Shown: positions 12,680 to 25,132 of the stretch, piece after piece
How the letters are laid out: every line of letters begins with the position of its first letter
How positions within the stretch are numbered: position 1 is the stretch's first letter
Assembly: GCA_028554755.1 (NCBI GenBank)
Contig: JAPTOF010000006.1
Span: 11,030,501-11,094,500, forward strand
Origin: Cordia subcordata
Taxonomy: Eukaryota > Streptophyta > Magnoliopsida > Boraginales > Cordiaceae
DNA length: 64,000 nucleotides
Direction: 5' to 3'
Program-made: the position numbers and the translations under genes
The notes under the pieces: generated by a model
What the model saw: only the letters and a program-made list of their open reading frames with translations
Told to the model about the DNA's origin: nothing
Database searches by the model: none

Positions 12680-14600
12680 TACTCCATCTTTGTATGTGTT
12701 GTGTGTGCAAATCTGGAAAGTGCTCATTTTCTTGAAAATAAAGTTGAGAGTTCATTGATTATTAATTCCTAGATATTGTTAATTCTTTTATTTATTTATA
12801 TTAAAATATTAATGTTATTACTAATCCTTTTAGTATTCGTTTGGATTGATTTTCTTAAAATGTTCTTTTTAACAATTTTTAGAAAAGATAATTTCTTGAT
12901 TTGCTAAAAATTTATTTAAATTTTTTTCTCTTAAGTTTCAATTTTTCTAATAGTCAAACTAAATAACTATTGCAAAAATAATAAACTTTTCTAGATAAAT
13001 AAAGTGTAGTCCATCTAAACCGGCCCTTAGTCATTTTTCTCCAAAGTAGAGTTATTGTTTGTACTTTTTAACTATTTTATGTACTAACATCGCATGAACA
13101 ACCTTACTTTTGGGACAAAAATGGTTAACTTTTCAATAAAAATAACCAAACGAACTTCTAAATCATAATCTAGGGACCTGTTAATGAATTAACCCTAAAA
13201 CAAAATATGGAAGAAAGAAGAGTGAAATTTGGAAAAGGGAAAAAGAGGAAACAGGATTTAAAAAAAAAAAAAATTCTCCTTTCCTTTGCTTTGTGTTTTT
13301 TAGTTTTAGAGTACCTAACTGGAACAAAAATGAATCCCACACAAATAAATATAAATTGACACAAAAATAAACACTCACCTGTAACCGCACGTCTTGTTAT
13401 GGGAGACATTAAAACCTTGCCGCAAAAAATCCTTGTTTAAAATTTTTGCGGCATGCTAATAAGCTATGTGATTAAATAACAAAAGCTAAACATAAGAACT
13501 CCTTACCCTCTATTTAAGGGTCAAATAGCATTGGCTAAGTTTGTACCTTTTAATAGAATTTCATTTTTGGCCTAAAAAAGAATGCGTATTAGCTAAAGTC
13601 CTTTTAGGTTTGTTTTTAGAACTACTTATAAATAATTGTGACTTATAAATAACTACAAATACTTATAAATAAATAACTAAAAAAGTAACAAAAATATTGA
13701 AATAAAACATACTTACAAAATGTTAAAATATTTTATATTTGTTAAAATAACTATTTTTTTCTTTAATTGAGGCAGAAGTGTTGATCCCTCTTAAAGAGAT
13801 TAAAAATATCTTTTTATTTAACCAAGTCACCGTATTTATATAAACAAGTAAATAAAATAAAATAAAATAAAAGACGGTTCTGTTTCTTTACTTGTGTAAT
13901 ATACATGAGTAAGATTTACTCATAAGTAAGCTTTACCTATGTCTTATCAAAGAAACAACTCTTTTCTTTTTTCAATGTTTAGAAAACTCTAACGTAGCAT
14001 TTGAATGCTCTTGTAAGATAGAATTTATTTCATTTGTGAATAAATGCCATAAGAAATTATATTTGCAAATATATTCTATTATTTAGATACGTAAAAAAAA
14101 TTTTCGTTAATTCTATTATTTGCAAATGCAAATCTTGTTTGAAACACATCTAAAATTAAAATTAATACATACATTTTACTTAAATATGATTGTATATAAA
14201 AAGATAACTTTGTATTATGTCGATGATTATAAAGATAATTTTTTTTTCATAAATTCTTTTATAAATTTGCCTTTTGCAAAATTACAAATTCCATTTCTTG
14301 AACTATGATTTAGGTATAACAAAAACAAATCTAAAATTAAAATCTTAAAATTCCAAATAAATTTCATATTTTAATAAAATACTACCAAACATAAAAAATT
14401 AAATTTTGCAAATGAATTCCACAAAATTTTGTAAAATCCATTTGTTCCAAACAGTCTGCAAACAGTTTCACTTATAAAAGTCAAAGTCACTCATAAGCAA
14501 AGCCCAAATACCTTCTTGATTAGCTTTCCAATAAACTGTACGCCCATTTAGACTAAACAAAACATGGAAAGTGGCCTATTTCATATCATACATATTTCAA
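12680..14600. other. Gene-free AT-rich spacer
   Basis: No coding region is supported. An AT-rich segment with TTTGGATTG at its left end (about 12839) and a CATCTAAACCGGCCC-like right end (about 13030) fits the AT-rich MITE-like family. An (AAAAT)n run lies near 13855-13870. Otherwise I see nothing. Confidence 0.35.
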
Positions 14601-14688
14601 GAAAAAGAAAGGCGTGCATTTTTTTTTTTTTTTTTTTTTACAGAGAACACAAAACACACACACAAATGGCAACCCAACAAACCAACAA

Positions 14689-16252
14689 TCATTGAACTTG
14701 GATCTCCTTAACATCTTTCTGAGGCTTCTCAGTCCTAGGAATGGTAATGTTCAGCACACCATCCTTAATCTCTGCTTTGATCCCCTCAACTTTTGCATCA
14801 TCAGGCAACATAAGACTAGTGTCGTAATAGCCATAGCTTGCAGACAACCAAAACTCATCATCAGACCCCTCTTCCTCTTCCTCTTTGTGCTCACCCTTTA
14901 TAGTCAAGATTCCATCCTTAACGATGATCTTCACGTCGTCCTTGCCCAGCCCCGGCACCTCGTACCGCAGTCGGTAGCAATCGTCTTGCTCCTTGACTCG
15001 ACCGATGAGCTGCGACGGGATGCTCTCGAATAGCCTGTTAATGTTCTCTGTAGCTTGCAGCAGTGCATTCCCAAGTCCTGAGGGGATAAAGTCTGAAACA
15101 AGAACTAGAATAAGTTGTCTATTGATACCGGTCAATTTATCATAAATGCATATTACTATTAGAATTCAAAATAACCATATATTCTATGCGTTACACATTT
15201 TAACATCACAAGAGGTTCTTCCATGCCTATTATAGCGGACAGTGGAGTATAACCCGTGTGGTGCACAACAAAATGAGTATTTTTTAATATCTTATTTATT
15301 ATTTAATGCATAAAATATAAATGTATATGATACCAATTATTTCTTTTTCAATCTGATTTTTTTTGTGGGGGGGGGGGGACAACAGAAGATGAAAATATTT
15401 ATTGGAATTGAACTATTTTTGGTATATGGATATACATATTTTCAGATTTATTTTTTTGTCTCTATCTCAGGAAAAAGATCAAATGTCGACTCCTTTTTAT
15501 TTTCCTAGTATTCAAGCAAATTGAGATATGTAATATCATAGTAATAGTCGAAATGAAATCCATTTTGATATTCTATACAAGATACTTATTAAATCTACTC
15601 TTAATTCATAAGTTGTAGGGAGGGATCTATACCGCCACTAAGAGAGACTAATATAAGGGTTGGATTCAAAGATGACGTTAAAAAGTACAAATTGACTTAC
15701 TATACACCCAGATATAGTACACAAAACCAATTCAGATAATAACAGTTAAATGAAAACTTCGCATCACTTATTGAAAAGTACTAAATATAATGTTGTATGT
15801 TTTAAAAATGAGTAGCAGTGATTAAATTAATTGAACAAAACTACAGAAATACCACCTTTTAAAAAATATAAGAAAAAAACGTAAATCAATTTAAAAAAAA
15901 ACACACGAGTAACCAACTAATCAGAGGACCAAAAATATCAAAATAAAGAATGATCAAACGTACCGCGAAGAGAAGGAACAAGATCGCGGTTGTTCCTCCA
16001 CAAGCTCCTCCGGCGTCTTCTCGGGAAGAGCTTGGGTTTCTTGCCACCCTCACTCACACTCACCTCTCTGCCCTCTGACTTCTCCTCATTGGCTGCAGTT
16101 GTGAATCGCCTCAGAATCTCACAACTCCATCTCTGCTTTTGTGCAGCATCGAGAGCTCTCTCTGTCACACTTTGACACACTAAAGAAGATGAGGGAGACC
16201 CAGACAACGCCCTTTGTTGCAAGCTCTTCAAAGCCAAACGAGCCAAAGCCAT
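14689..16252 (-). CDS. HSP26.5: Mitochondrial small heat-shock protein, HSP26.5-like (2 exons)
   Basis: An ATP-independent chaperone of the alpha-crystallin family that holds unfolding proteins during heat stress. Exon 1 is 16252-15964 ([18 protein letters not shown]..., then ...[13 protein letters not shown]...), with donor CGCG|GTACGT. Exon 2 is 15092-14689 after TTTCAG and restores an Asp across the junction ([12 protein letters not shown]). The protein is 230 residues. The Arg/Ser-rich, acid-poor N-terminus fits a mitochondrial presequence and resembles the plant 26.5-kDa mitochondrial class. The alpha-crystallin domain runs from about residue 128 to the end, with [23 protein letters not shown], the [15 protein letters not shown] strand region and the GVLNITIPR motif near the C-terminus. 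The intron is 871 bp. The ATG at 16252 is chosen because it starts the conserved MALARLAL; an upstream in-frame ATG at 16345 lies in the leader. Confidence 0.93.
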
Positions 16253-16349
16253 TTCTTTTATTTTTATTTTTTCTCGCAGATGGGGATTTGTTTGACTGCT
16301 GTTTTTTAGCTGCTTGTGATGACAAAAAGAAAGGGAAAGAGACAAGGGA

Positions 16350-16480
16350 ATATATAATGGGATTGCGATAAGTGTAGCAGTTTTACAACTCGAAATTTAG
16401 ATACTTCTGAGAGGTTCTAGGAGATCGTTGACACCTCAAGAAACGTCTCATGCTAAGCATTCAGAAGTTTCTTGGTGTTT
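16350..16480 (-). promoter_or_regulatory. Heat-shock promoter: TATA box and HSE-like sites
   Basis: Upstream of the HSP gene on the minus strand, a TATATATT-type TATA box lies at about 16350-16357, roughly 100 bases before the ATG. About 50 bases further up, 16404-16423 (plus strand CTTCTGAGAGGTTCTAGGAG) shows alternating 5-base units TTC/nGA/TTC/GGA, an imperfect heat-shock element. A second site at 16463-16475 contains GAAGTTTC, a GAAnnTTC pair. Position and order match known plant HSP promoters; binding by HSFs is inferred. Confidence 0.6.
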
Positions 16481-16736
16481 CTTTTTTGGGATTTCTTCTC
16501 AAAGTTGCTCGAGCATCCGATGCCACGTACTTCACTTTTGACTTCTTTTTGTTTTTTCTTTTTTTGGGATCATCTAGTCCCTTGTTTTTTTTTTTTTTTT
16601 TTTTTTTTAATTTGCTAGGAGTGAGATTAGACACTTTACACAACCATTGAGAGAATATTTTACCCCTTATGTCCTGTGCAATCAAACAACGCAAAGCAAT
16701 TGGGATCTCTAAAATAATAGTGCTGTTCAACAATTA

Positions 16737-17015
16737 GTTCTCCAAGAGTTACTAACTTATTTAAAAATTTAAACTTGTAGAGAAAATTTAATTATATTTA
16801 TTTATTATAATTAACACGCCCCTTTACGTACAACATAATTTTTTTTAAAATTTGTACATAAATAATTTAATATTTTTTAAAATAAGTAGAAGTGAGATTC
16901 AAATCTATAACCTGGACCCTAATACTATCTAAGAATTATCAGCTCATCTAAATATTCAAACTTGTGAAAAAAATTTAATTATAATTATTTATTATACTTA
17001 ACTAGTTCAAACCAT
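16737..17015. repeat. Two diverged copies of an ~85-bp AT-rich unit
   Basis: The blocks 16737-16822 and about 16933-17010 share ACTTGT(A/G)(G/A)A, then AAAATTTAATTATA, then ATTTATTATA(A/C)TTAAC in the same order and orientation. They flank the distal end of the LINE fragment. Their origin is unclear. Confidence 0.5.
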
Positions 17016-17094
17016 AATTTCCAATTTAATCTGCACACCATTTTGCCTCACGAAAAACGTGCCCCACAGAATAACCCCTATGAGCTAGTAGAAT

Positions 17095-17598
17095 CTACTT
17101 ACAGTCGTCAAGAAGCAACTTGAATGGGCCGTTTGAAATTGGAGCACCTATCAGCCACTTGACAATAGCTCGCGAATTTGTCTCAAGAATAAGCTGCTCG
17201 AAGCCCATCCTCGTTGCTCGCTGCAATCCTTCTCATACAGCCAAGAACTCCGCTGCACTATTTGTAGCAATGCCCATACTCACCACAAATCCAATAACCC
17301 AATGGCCTTCCGTGCCCTTGAAAATGCCTCTTGCAGCTGCTATCCTTGGATCGCATTTCGAACACCCATCATCTATTTTAAGCTTGATGCCATTGCTCAG
17401 TTTCTGCCATGAGGTGAGGACATGCCATTGACTCCAACAAAGCCGACATGCTTCAAAGGTGAGCCATGCTTCTACAATGTCCTTTGCATATTTCATTACT
17501 AACCCAAAATCCTTGCCTCCTATATTCAAGGACACAGCAGAAAATACAATCTCATTTCGCCAACGCCAAAGCCACCAAATAGTCGATCCAAAAAAACA
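17095..17598 (-). pseudogene. LINE-derived RNase H domain fragment
   Basis: On the minus strand the frame reads FGSTIWWLWRWRNE, then a linker, then IKLKIDDGCSKCDPRI, AARGIFKGTEGHWVIGF and NSAAEFLAV. A TGA follows where the family has Trp, then EGLQRATRMGFEQLILETNS and KLLLDDCK. This is the WRN-linker-RNase H arrangement at the C-terminus of plant L1-type LINE reverse transcriptases. The internal stop and the lack of any upstream reverse transcriptase domain show a dead fragment. A poly(A) tail and target-site duplication are not evident. Confidence 0.8.
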
Positions 17599-18154
17599 TT
17601 GCCATTAGCATTCATCAGGGCCAAAGAGTTACCCCCATAACTATTGTCCCTCTCTTCACTGCATAAGACTTGTACATTAAAACATTTTAAATGTTTTTGC
17701 CTTTCTTGTTACAAGACAGGGTGACGGAAATAACATGAGTCAAGTCTTTTTCTTCTTTGTCACAAACATTTTATGTAAACATTAATATAATTACAAGATG
17801 ATTAGAGTTATGATAAACAATATAACATAGCAGTAAAAGAAGAGTATAAATTCTACGAAAAAGAAGAAAACATATCACAATTTTACAAACAACCTAATTT
17901 GTTATGCGGTTGGCATATCAAACATGCAAGTCGTATACCCAGCACTAGAAGATAGAAAGTAATTTTGGTGCGACCAAAGAATGCCTCCAGTAGAAATTAG
18001 AAACAACCCCTAAGGATAACGGACTTGTACAGTACCAAACTCAACAGAAGAGCTAGAGTTATTATATAACAAAAATATATTGTTACCAAAAGGAAAAAAA
18101 AAAAAACTATACAAAAAGAAAGAAGATAAAGCAAGAACCAAAAATTACGTTAAG

Positions 18155-18443
18155 TAAAAGAAAAGAGAGGTGCCCCCAGGGGCATAGGTGAGTTGGTAAG
18201 TGGCCAGGTGATTAGGGTGGAGACACCCTGACAACGCGGGATCGAGTCCGTGTGGCGGCAGTACTCCGCTGAAATATTGCGGGGGCTGTTGCTGGATTTC
18301 CACGCCCGTTGGTCCTCTCCCTGGTCGGGCTGCCACTCACGCACATCCCTCGATTTACCTCCCGCCTGGTTAAGGAGCCTCTGGCCAGGTGGGAAAGGGG
18401 TTCTCCTTTGGTTAACCCTTTTAATAATAAAAGAAAAGAGAGG
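18155..18443 (+). mobile_element. tRNA-derived SINE with 16-bp target-site duplication
   Basis: The identical 16-mer TAAAAGAAAAGAGAGG occurs at 18155-18170 and 18428-18443, directly flanking a 257-bp body (18171-18427). The body contains an A-box-like TAGGTGAGTTGG (18185-18196) and a perfect B-box match GATCGAGTCC (18240-18249), the internal Pol III promoter of tRNA-derived SINEs. The 3' end is a short AT-rich TTAATAATAA. It is GC-rich relative to its surroundings. The exact duplication implies a fairly recent insertion. Confidence 0.85.
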
Positions 18444-19218
18444 GACGGTAGCTCTAGCTGGCAGCTGTAGAGCCGTAAATAACCTATTTGGTCCCAATAT
18501 ATTTAAAAAGTGTCAGTTTAATCTTTATTTTCAGAAGTGACCAATTCAGATCTCAATTTTTGAACAAAGTCACTTAATTGATCCCTATTTTATCACTAAA
18601 ATAGTCATGTAATAATCACATAGCTATTTAATGGAGATAAAATTGACACTTTCGTAAATATTAAGCACTAAATAGGTTACTTTTTAAGTAACAAGAGCCA
18701 AATTAACACTTTTTTTTCACAAACATCAAAGATTAAAATAATAAGAACTAAACTAACGTTTTTTTTTATAAACATTAAGAACTATTTAAGCAATTCCCCC
18801 TTTAAGAAACTACAAACATTCACTTAAGTTCAACTTACTTCTTCTTTTTAATTTCGCTTTTGTACTGTTTGGGTTCGCAATTTACATCATCAAACAACTT
18901 GACAGTCTAATGATACTTCCCTACGTTCTTACGATGATCGGCAAGAAGATCAATTATGAAGTTTGCACGATTGAGGAAGCCATGTTCAGTCGTCTAGTTG
19001 AAATTCAAATAGAACATATGGAACAGCTAAGAACTACTACTTCGGCTTTACAAACACTGAAGAAAACAAAAGCAGCATGATGCTTAAAACATGTTATCCC
19101 AGTAGCGGAGTCCTGTATATGAATCAAATGACACCACTCATTCCCGTCAAGAACTGATATCCCTGTAGCAGGAAGGTTTAAACATTCGTGCTAATTAAAC
19201 TAAATCAAATTAAACTTA

Positions 19219-19490
19219 TGCTCCGTTTATTATAATTTTATTTTAAGATACTTATTCTATTGAAACGAGAGCATATCTTATAAAATTTAAGACTTCTTAT
19301 CATATACATCTTATAAAAATTCAAAACAAATCATACTTTTTATCTTATAAGAAATAAACAGTCCATCTTATTTTATTTTTAACAACTATTGAATACAAAG
19401 TGCATGTAATAAGATATATTAAATATTATAAAATATCTCCAAATTTCAATAGAATAAGCATCTTAGAATAAGATCATTCCAAACATACTA
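19219..19490. mobile_element. Tourist-like MITE (PIF/Harbinger type)
   Basis: A TTA flanks both sides (19216-19218 and 19491-19493). The terminal inverted repeats extend about 45 bp with some mismatches; both arms include AAGAT(A/G)CTTATTCTATTG. The 272-bp interior has no ORF. The 3-bp TTA duplication is the hallmark of PIF/Harbinger-mobilised MITEs. Its right end matches that of the element at 40197-40410. Confidence 0.75.
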
Positions 19491-20080
19491 TTAATCCTAG
19501 CAGTTAGAGCTAGGTCGATATTGGCAGCTGAAACCAAACATACAATAGCAGGGGAAAGAACGGTCAGCTCACCCTCGCACGCCATGCTCGAAGGATCATG
19601 AGCAAAAGGGTACCTGTACCCGAAACAAACTATGCTCTTTGCTTGCAGCATCTCTAACCATTTGGTTAGCTTTTCTTTGGCTCTCTAAATAACTTCATGA
19701 TCCCTGTTGCAAAGAGGCCAATCTACATTCTAAAAGCAAACTTCAACGGGGCTGAGGGAGCATCTGGGGACAGGAAAAAAAAAAAAAACTTATCATAGAA
19801 CTTGTAGGCTTTGGATAGATGGAGTAATGCGAAAAAGTTTGGAAAATTTTGCTGCCAAGACCGGCAGCAAGGTCAACTTCTATAAATTTGAATATTTCAC
19901 GTACAACAGCTTGACCAACAATGCTAGGATGATTAGCTCAGCACGCAATGACATTAAGTTGATATTTACTTGAAAAATGCATTTTGTGCGGTCACCTATC
20001 TATTCTCAAGCAACTACAATCTCACAATCGTCAAGAAACAAATCTACAATCCTATGACACCGACAGCACATTTGGCTTTG

Positions 20081-21855
20081 TCAATCATACAGCCCTTCCT
20101 GCTCCCAGATGTCGACAAGAAAATCTACCATTTCCTGTTAGTTTAAAATGTAGTCACGATGGACGGATTAGATTAAAATACGACAGCAGAAGAAAGGGGA
20201 ACTCTATTTCAACAAAGCAAGACTTACGACAAGGGGAATAGGTTTGCGGAATGGCTTGTTGCTGCTGAGCAAACTATCATAGGTTGCATTCCAACTGCAA
20301 AGCCAAAACTTTTTAGCGAAGCTGAGACACAAACTGAAAAATACAAGAGAGATTTCATGAACAAAGTAAACAAGCCGAGAATTCTAAAAATCAATAACAC
20401 GTCAGGGCAAAAGAGAGTTATGTAAGCTCCTATGTGCTAGTAATGAGAAAAAGCCCTATGCTGCTACCATGTTTTACATAACAAAGCACTAGAAAAGGCC
20501 TTGAATACTTATTCTATCCTGTTCTTTTATTTTGCCTGGGGAGTGGTTAGTGAAGCTGTGTCACAGTGAAACTACCAAGAGATGAAGGATAAGCAACGTG
20601 AAGATGTCAGTGAGAATTTTTTCAACAACATTTTATGCTCTCTTTGGTTCTTCTTTCTCTTTTTTTTCCCCCCTTCTTGTCTTTTCTTTTTTTCTTTTCC
20701 TTTGGTAAAGTAAAAGCAAATAGAAAAGCAAAAAGTCACATTTATGATCCATAAATGAATGAAAATGGAAATACTCAAGGTGCTATCAAACATGCAGATT
20801 ATATATAATGGAACATAACTGCCAGACATAACTAGAACAAAATACAAAATAACATTCTTCTAACACTTCCTAGTCCTAGTGCTTGGATAAAATTGAAATT
20901 TGTATATGAATTATCTTCATGACCTAGTGTTAATTCAAACCGTCGTAACAATAAAAATTAAGAAGATAGCACAAACAATTAAAATACAAATTACATTTAA
21001 CCAACCAAGTAGTGACGAATTATTACCTTATTCTGGGTTCTCGCAATTGCTGGGAATTTTTCACGGGCTTTTTACTTCCTACCCACTGCTGTCTAGTTTG
21101 GTTCCAAAGAAGGAGACCTGCAGCCATTCCACCACACAAGATGATTAATATACAGAAATGGAGCTAGCTCTGTATGGCCAAGTAGTAGAACCAAGAATCA
21201 CTGACAGGATGAGGAAGTCAACGAGACAATGGAATCCCACCTAACCACTCATTGACATACTAAAAGCACTATTGAAATGGGAACAACAGTTAAAAATTCA
21301 TGCAGAGGGTAGTAGCCAGTAGAGTAGGAATTGGTTGAACCAACCCTTGCAAATCAATTAAATAACAAAGATCAACAGAAGGGGCACTTGAAAGCCATTG
21401 CAAAAGGGAACTGCTTACTCTGTCTTTACAAGTTTAAGCATATAAATGCAGAATGTCTAATTGTTATCATCGAACAACAGAAATGACTCACCATGGTTTA
21501 CGAATTCCGAAGGATTGTTTGAACTACCAGTACCATGAGAATCATGCATCTGAGCAGGTGTACTAATTGATGAGATGCTACCCCGGGACTGAATCGCACT
21601 ATTATCCATGTCACAGGCGCTAGTGGTCCAAAAATCTTCCGATATCCTAGGTTTTGTTGCTGTCTGAGACTGAAATTTCTTCCCCTTCAGGGGTTCATTA
21701 ACTGAAGAAGTGAGGTTTGACTTGCTATTGCATCCAAGACAACCACTGCTCTGCACAAAAGACAATTCTATGAGAAAGCAAGTTAAACAGCATGAAGAAA
21801 TGAGTTTGGGGTTATTATTACATCCAAGAAAACTACTGCTCTGTCTGATAGACAT
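20081..21855 (-). CDS. DUF4050 family protein (4 coding exons traced)
   Basis: A plant protein of unknown function; no catalytic residues are apparent. Coding exons on the minus strand: 21855-21492 (includes SSGCLGCNSKSNLTSS, SEDFWTTSACDMDNSA, RGSISSIST and NPSEFVNHG), 21117-21027 (LLLWNQTRQQWVGSKK...), 20294-20228 (WNATYDSLLSSNKPFRKPIPLV) and 20134-20081 (EMVDFLVDIWEQEGLYD stop). All junctions are GT-AG and the phases agree. The C-terminal segments are highly conserved in this family. With the ATG at 21855 the product is 191 residues. The true start is uncertain: an AG|AGCAGT acceptor at 21750 would let an upstream exon (near 22890-22977, or one in the leader) join directly to SSGCLGC. The first part holds a second, diverged copy of the SSGCLGC motif 90 bp upstream and in frame. 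Confidence 0.85.
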
Positions 21856-22884
21856 TCTCTGCCAGGAACCAAATTGAACGACGCAGACAGACTCTATCAA
21901 ACACTAGTATATTCTATTGTGAACACGAATTTAAAGCTGGTGAAGATTGATATTCATAAAGGAGGACACCATATGATCATATTTTTCATTAAAACGGAAA
22001 GCACGAGGGAGGACCAAGGTAAAGGATGACGAAGATAGGAGGTGTAAGGGAATTTGAATTACAGAACTAAGTGCATGGAGTGATATAAAAAGTAAAAATG
22101 TAAAACATACTCGAATCAAGGTAGGAGAAACCAAGAGCTACTATGCAGGCAAGAAACTACTAACTTTCATTTGCACCATTTAATTAAAATCATGAAAACA
22201 AATTACTAAAATATAGTATTTTAAATCTTGAAAAAGAAAAAGTCAAATGGTTCCCCATATTAAGCGGCAGCTCCCTAAAAGTTCAAATCCTCTAAATGTA
22301 AGGGAGCTATTAGTCCCAACAGTTGAAACTGAACGAATACTTCACTAAAGTACATAGTGAAACTGAAACCCGAAATAGAGATCCCTATTTTCCATGTCAG
22401 AGGCTGTTTTTTTTTTGCTAATCAAGCAAGGATCTTTTTTCTTTTTTTTGGGTGCTAATCAAGCTGTTGTCTCGTGTTCATTTTAGACATCTATCGAAAC
22501 ATAAAATTGGAAAAAAAAAAAAAGAGGCAAAAATAACAAGTTTCATTATATGATAAACGATCCACGTGTTGTAAATCTAGCATGCTAGTGAGACACAAAG
22601 ATCTACTTATCCCTGATTAATGCTAATTCCTTTTTGCCACACAAGAAAGAAAAATCAACAACAATATTCCAATACATGATTCGATCATTAACCAAATGAT
22701 CCACATAATCACAAATTACATTATTTCCGACAAAACCAAGCAAATCAAATCCAAATCGAAACATAACATTACACAAAATAACACAAAAATCTAGACAAAT
22801 TAACAGCGTCTAAGCTGTAGAAAAGCAATACATACATAATTACACACAAAAAAATAAAGGTAATGAGAACAGAAACACGTACCC

Positions 22885-23310
22885 CATGCAGACGATGATT
22901 AACGCCGTGAGAGATGCAAAATGTATGAATCTCGCTAACATAAACGCCGATTTCAGGAAGCTGAATAATCTCACAATACCCTGAAAATCACGCAAGCTCT
23001 TATCATTACATTTATAAAAACATATACAAAAATATACATGCATGCATACATATAATACACATAAATATACACATTTATAAACACACACACACATATATAT
23101 GTCATATATATAGAAATGTATATGTATATATACCGGAGAGAGAGAAGAGAAGAGATTATCTCTCCCTCAGGATGAATCGCGCGGTTAAGGCTTCCCGAAA
23201 TCGATCGGCTTTTTTGTTTGTGTTTCCTGAAAGCAGACGGCCTTTTGGTCTCTTGGATGAAGACGATGTTTTCTCTCACTTCGTTCGCAGAATGGGGTAT
23301 TTATATGCGA
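22885..23310 (-). promoter_or_regulatory. Leader exons and promoter of the DUF4050 gene
   Basis: A CATATAAATA TATA-like box lies at about 23298-23309 on the minus strand, followed by a CT-rich leader that ends in a donor-like TCCG|GTATAT at about 23134. A further exon-like stretch follows an acceptor-like TTTCAG at about 22977 and contains ATGTTAGCGAGATTC with donor candidates at ATGGG|GTACGT (about 22884). I cannot decide whether this second piece is coding or 5' UTR. Confidence 0.45.
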
Positions 23311-25132
23311 GTGTGCGCATGGTTTTAACGGCAAGGAAAATACTACAAATTTTAGATATTGTTGTTTTATTTCTAAAATGGGAAAAGATAATTGTAGAAA
23401 ATGTCAACCCAAATAATTTGGGTTCGTTTTAGTTGATTTTTTTTTTAAAAAAAAAAAGAAAAATATTTTTTGTAGTTTTTCAAGATAATATTCTTTAAAA
23501 TTTTAATTTTTTTATTTTTGGAGAAAAGTTTGATTTGATTTTTTAAAAGCTTTTTAGCTTATTTTTATTATAACATACACTTGTCTGAATTATTTTTCAT
23601 ATTGACTAATTAATTATAATAATAAAAACGGTATCAGAATTGATCTTTTGATTCAATTCTTCATTTATCCGCGTGTAAACCTTCTAACTTGTTCATCATG
23701 CACATTTATTCACCTGCTGACCATTGCGGAGGGACATACCAATGAGGGGGTCCATGTGGACTTTTCCCAAAGAAAAAATTAATGTAGTTTTTTAATTATA
23801 TTTTAATAATGAAAGACTAATTTACATGAAATGCATCTTTTCATATTTAAGGGTGCACCCCTTCATGATGAAGGTGCTTTTTGTCGTGTGCCTAATGATT
23901 AAAAACATAAATTTGTAATTTATTGTATGGAGAAAAGTAAAAAATTAAAATAGAAAATAGAAGAAGATACAAAAGAGAGAAAAATAAAAAGAAGTATAAT
24001 AAATAACTTTTTTGTCTCTTAGAGGTATATTAAATAGTGATAGTAAGTTAAATATTTAATTTAACAATTTTAAAATATTAAGTTATATCAAGTAATTATA
24101 AAATATAGTTTTATTTATCATGACTATTGTTATTTATTTATATTTCTTGTTGTATTTAGAAATCATTATTATATTAATTACATATATTTCTGCAAATTAT
24201 TTTTTAATTTATACAAAAAAATTTACACATGAATGTGCTCCCGCTGACCCCCAGGTCCTGGCTTTGCTACTGGTGGTGACCCATCCTTATAAACAGCCCA
24301 TCAGAAGCTATGTCTACTTTGGGATATGATAACCTATCCCTGCAAGTAGTACACCATAACTGCACCACATCTGTTTAAATGGGGAATACACTATTTTTGG
24401 TCATATAGTGACCCATCCTTACAAGCAGCTCACTAAAAACTGTGTATTTTAGAGTGATACAAGCACTATTTTGGGTCATATGCAATGTGCGTTGCAATAT
24501 ATACTTGTCCCATGCTAAAAAATGTCAAAAACTCAAGTCCAACATATAAGGTCTTAGGTTTTTATAATAAAAACTCAAAGATGCTTAATAATTTTGAAAC
24601 TTAATTTTAATAATTATTGCAGAACGTATTTTTTTTAGTGAAAGAAGTTTATTTTTCATGAAAAGAAACATATGAGCCCTATACAATTTTTGATTGATTT
24701 AGCATAGGCTTGGAACGGACCACTATATCATAAAATTTATAATTATGGAATGGGGATCATGCTTAAACTGACTTTCATGTTATCAAAGAAATGACAAAAA
24801 ATAATAATAGAAAAACAATTTATAATTCTTCCATCAAGTTTTCATCGGTAGTCTTCTTCACCACTGTTTGCTACCACACTCCACAAGTTTCCTACTTTTT
24901 TTGTACTTAACAACACCTATTGTTTTTTATGGTGAATTTTTGTTTTATTGTTATTGTTGTTTTTCTAACTTCCCATAGCATGATATTTGAACCTAAGTCA
25001 AGAAATAATTTTAATTATTTGAGTTAATTCTTGAATCTTATATCTTCGTTTTGTCATTGAGAAACATTATTAAATCGATTAGTAAATAATGTAAAAGGGG
25101 ATGAAGCAAAATTTACTTAATATACATATGTA

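Noticed and set aside
22840..23094. 84-codon minus-strand ORF rich in Val/Cys/Tyr
   Set aside because: Most of it comes from a (CA)n/(TA)n microsatellite and an intron-like stretch; only the exon-like part near 22885-22977 was kept as a leader candidate.
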